The notes beneath the pieces were generated by a model. The model made no database searches. It had not been told where the DNA came from and was given only the letters and a program-made list of their open reading frames with translations. From Aliirhizobium wenxiniae (GTDB lineage Bacteria; Pseudomonadota; Alphaproteobacteria; Rhizobiales; Rhizobiaceae), in NCBI RefSeq assembly GCF_014201355.1, contig NZ_JACHEG010000002.1:310001-374000 (forward strand): a stretch of 64,000 nucleotides of DNA. The letters are read 5' to 3'. Of the stretch, positions 63,570-64,000 are shown piece after piece (positions within the stretch are counted from its first letter, which is position 1; each line of letters opens with the position of its first letter). A program made the position numbers and the translations under genes.

Positions 63570-64000
63570 TCAATCATAAACCCGCTTCAGATTGGCCACG
63601 CAGTCCAGTTCTTTCAACTGCGAAAGAAGTTGGTTGAGCTGACGCAGGTCCCAGACTTCGATTTCCATCGCGATCTCGGAAAAGTCGTCGGCGCGATTGG
63701 AGCCCATGGACATGGTGCGGATATTGATGTCGAGCGCACCGATCGTCTTGGCGACGGTTGCGAGCGTGCCGGGTTCATTGATCGTGTTGATCTCGATCTT
63801 TGCCGGGAAGCGTGACTTGTTGGCTTCGTCGAGATCCCAGCGGACATCGATCCAGCGTTCTGGCTCGTCGTCGAATTTCTGCAGCGCAGGCGCCTGGATC
63901 GGATAGATGGTAATGCCTTTGCTCTTGCCTGCATCCATGATGCCGACGATGCGATCACCGGGGACCGCGCCGCTCGGGGCGAAACGCACCTGGGTATTGG
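63570..64000 (-). CDS. RelA/SpoT bifunctional (p)ppGpp synthetase/hydrolase (C-terminal part)
   Basis: The window ends inside this gene; about 143 C-terminal residues are visible. The segment KIEINTINEPGTLATVAKTIGALDINIRTMSM is the ACT domain, which follows RWDLDEANKSRFPAK. The beginning (VRFAPSGAVPGDRIVGIMDAGKGI-like) belongs to the zinc-finger/CC region that links TGS to ACT. The protein sets (p)ppGpp levels in the stringent response. It reads leftwards, towards the distant DUF2062-acpS genes. Confidence 0.9.
   Translation of the reverse strand, partial: NTQVRFAPSGAVPGDRIVGIMDAGKSKGITIYPIQAPALQKFDDEPERWIDVRWDLDEANKSRFPAKIEINTINEPGTLATVAKTIGALDINIRTMSMGSNRADDFSEIAMEIEVWDLRQLNQLLSQLKELDCVANLKRVYD

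Overview
The window is a high-GC, gene-dense chromosomal segment of an alphaproteobacterium, almost certainly a member of the Rhizobiaceae (Rhizobium/Agrobacterium/Neorhizobium-like). The evidence is the gene families (Atm1-type exporter, psd-pssA, DUF2339 protein, TIGR02301 and DUF3563 proteins, the era-rnc-lepB-acpS block beside relA/spoT), a RIME-like mosaic repeat, and a TGA-N9-TCA iron-responsive box of the kind used with RirA. No tRNA, rRNA, CRISPR array, prophage or insertion sequence was recognised.

Layout. 0-4.3 kb: the tail of an unknown gene overlaps three tandem GFA/CENP-V-type genes and a prolyl aminopeptidase in a chain of 4-base overlaps, followed by a mosaic repeat and a citramalate synthase. 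4.3-12.6 kb: housekeeping and stress genes (alpha/beta hydrolase with divergent LysR regulator, PPOX-type flavoprotein, PCMT-like methyltransferase, RarD transporter, cupin, LOG-type phosphoribohydrolase, LysM protein). 12.6-16.2 kb: a looser stretch of short orphan secreted or membrane proteins. 16.2-25.9 kb: Atm1-like ABC exporter, phospholipid genes psd and pssA, LysE-type exporter, SRAP peptidase, YnfA-like protein, a ParDE module, a NUDIX hydrolase and envelope orphans. 26.0-32.3 kb: a probable iron/siderophore locus (ABC transporter, AraC regulator, TonB-dependent receptor with an iron box, siderophore-interacting reductase). 32.4-41.0 kb: ygfZ, HD hydrolase and tyrosine phosphatase in an overlapping unit, MscS channel, DUF2339 protein, second HD protein, MOSC protein and a DMT transporter. 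41.0-44.3 kb: an orphan flagellin with a large duplicated insert, divergent from an MFS transporter. 44.3-49.9 kb: recO, a PAS protein, and era, rnc, lepB, acpS and a DUF2062 gene. 50.1-63.5 kb: a DUF3563 protein, three paralogous chemoreceptors in tandem, an SMP-30 lactonase-like protein, a DUF3829 lipoprotein, uppP, and a pair formed by an SGNH-like protein and an acyltransferase-3. The window ends inside relA/spoT.

The most notable signals are at the chemoreceptors. Two of the three share a stretch of about 700 bases that is nearly identical at nucleotide level while their sensor halves differ, which suggests gene conversion. All three carry the same two-box upstream arrangement with a spacing of 53-54 bases, including a small hairpin whose loop reads ATGAY. 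This block appears to sit between relA/spoT and the DUF2062-acpS-lepB-rnc-era genes, which are usually close neighbours in related genomes. Other points of interest are the iron box, ParD-operator-like direct repeats, PhaR/AniA-like CTGC-N3-GCAG palindromes near the phospholipid genes, and two short genes below usual length cut-offs.
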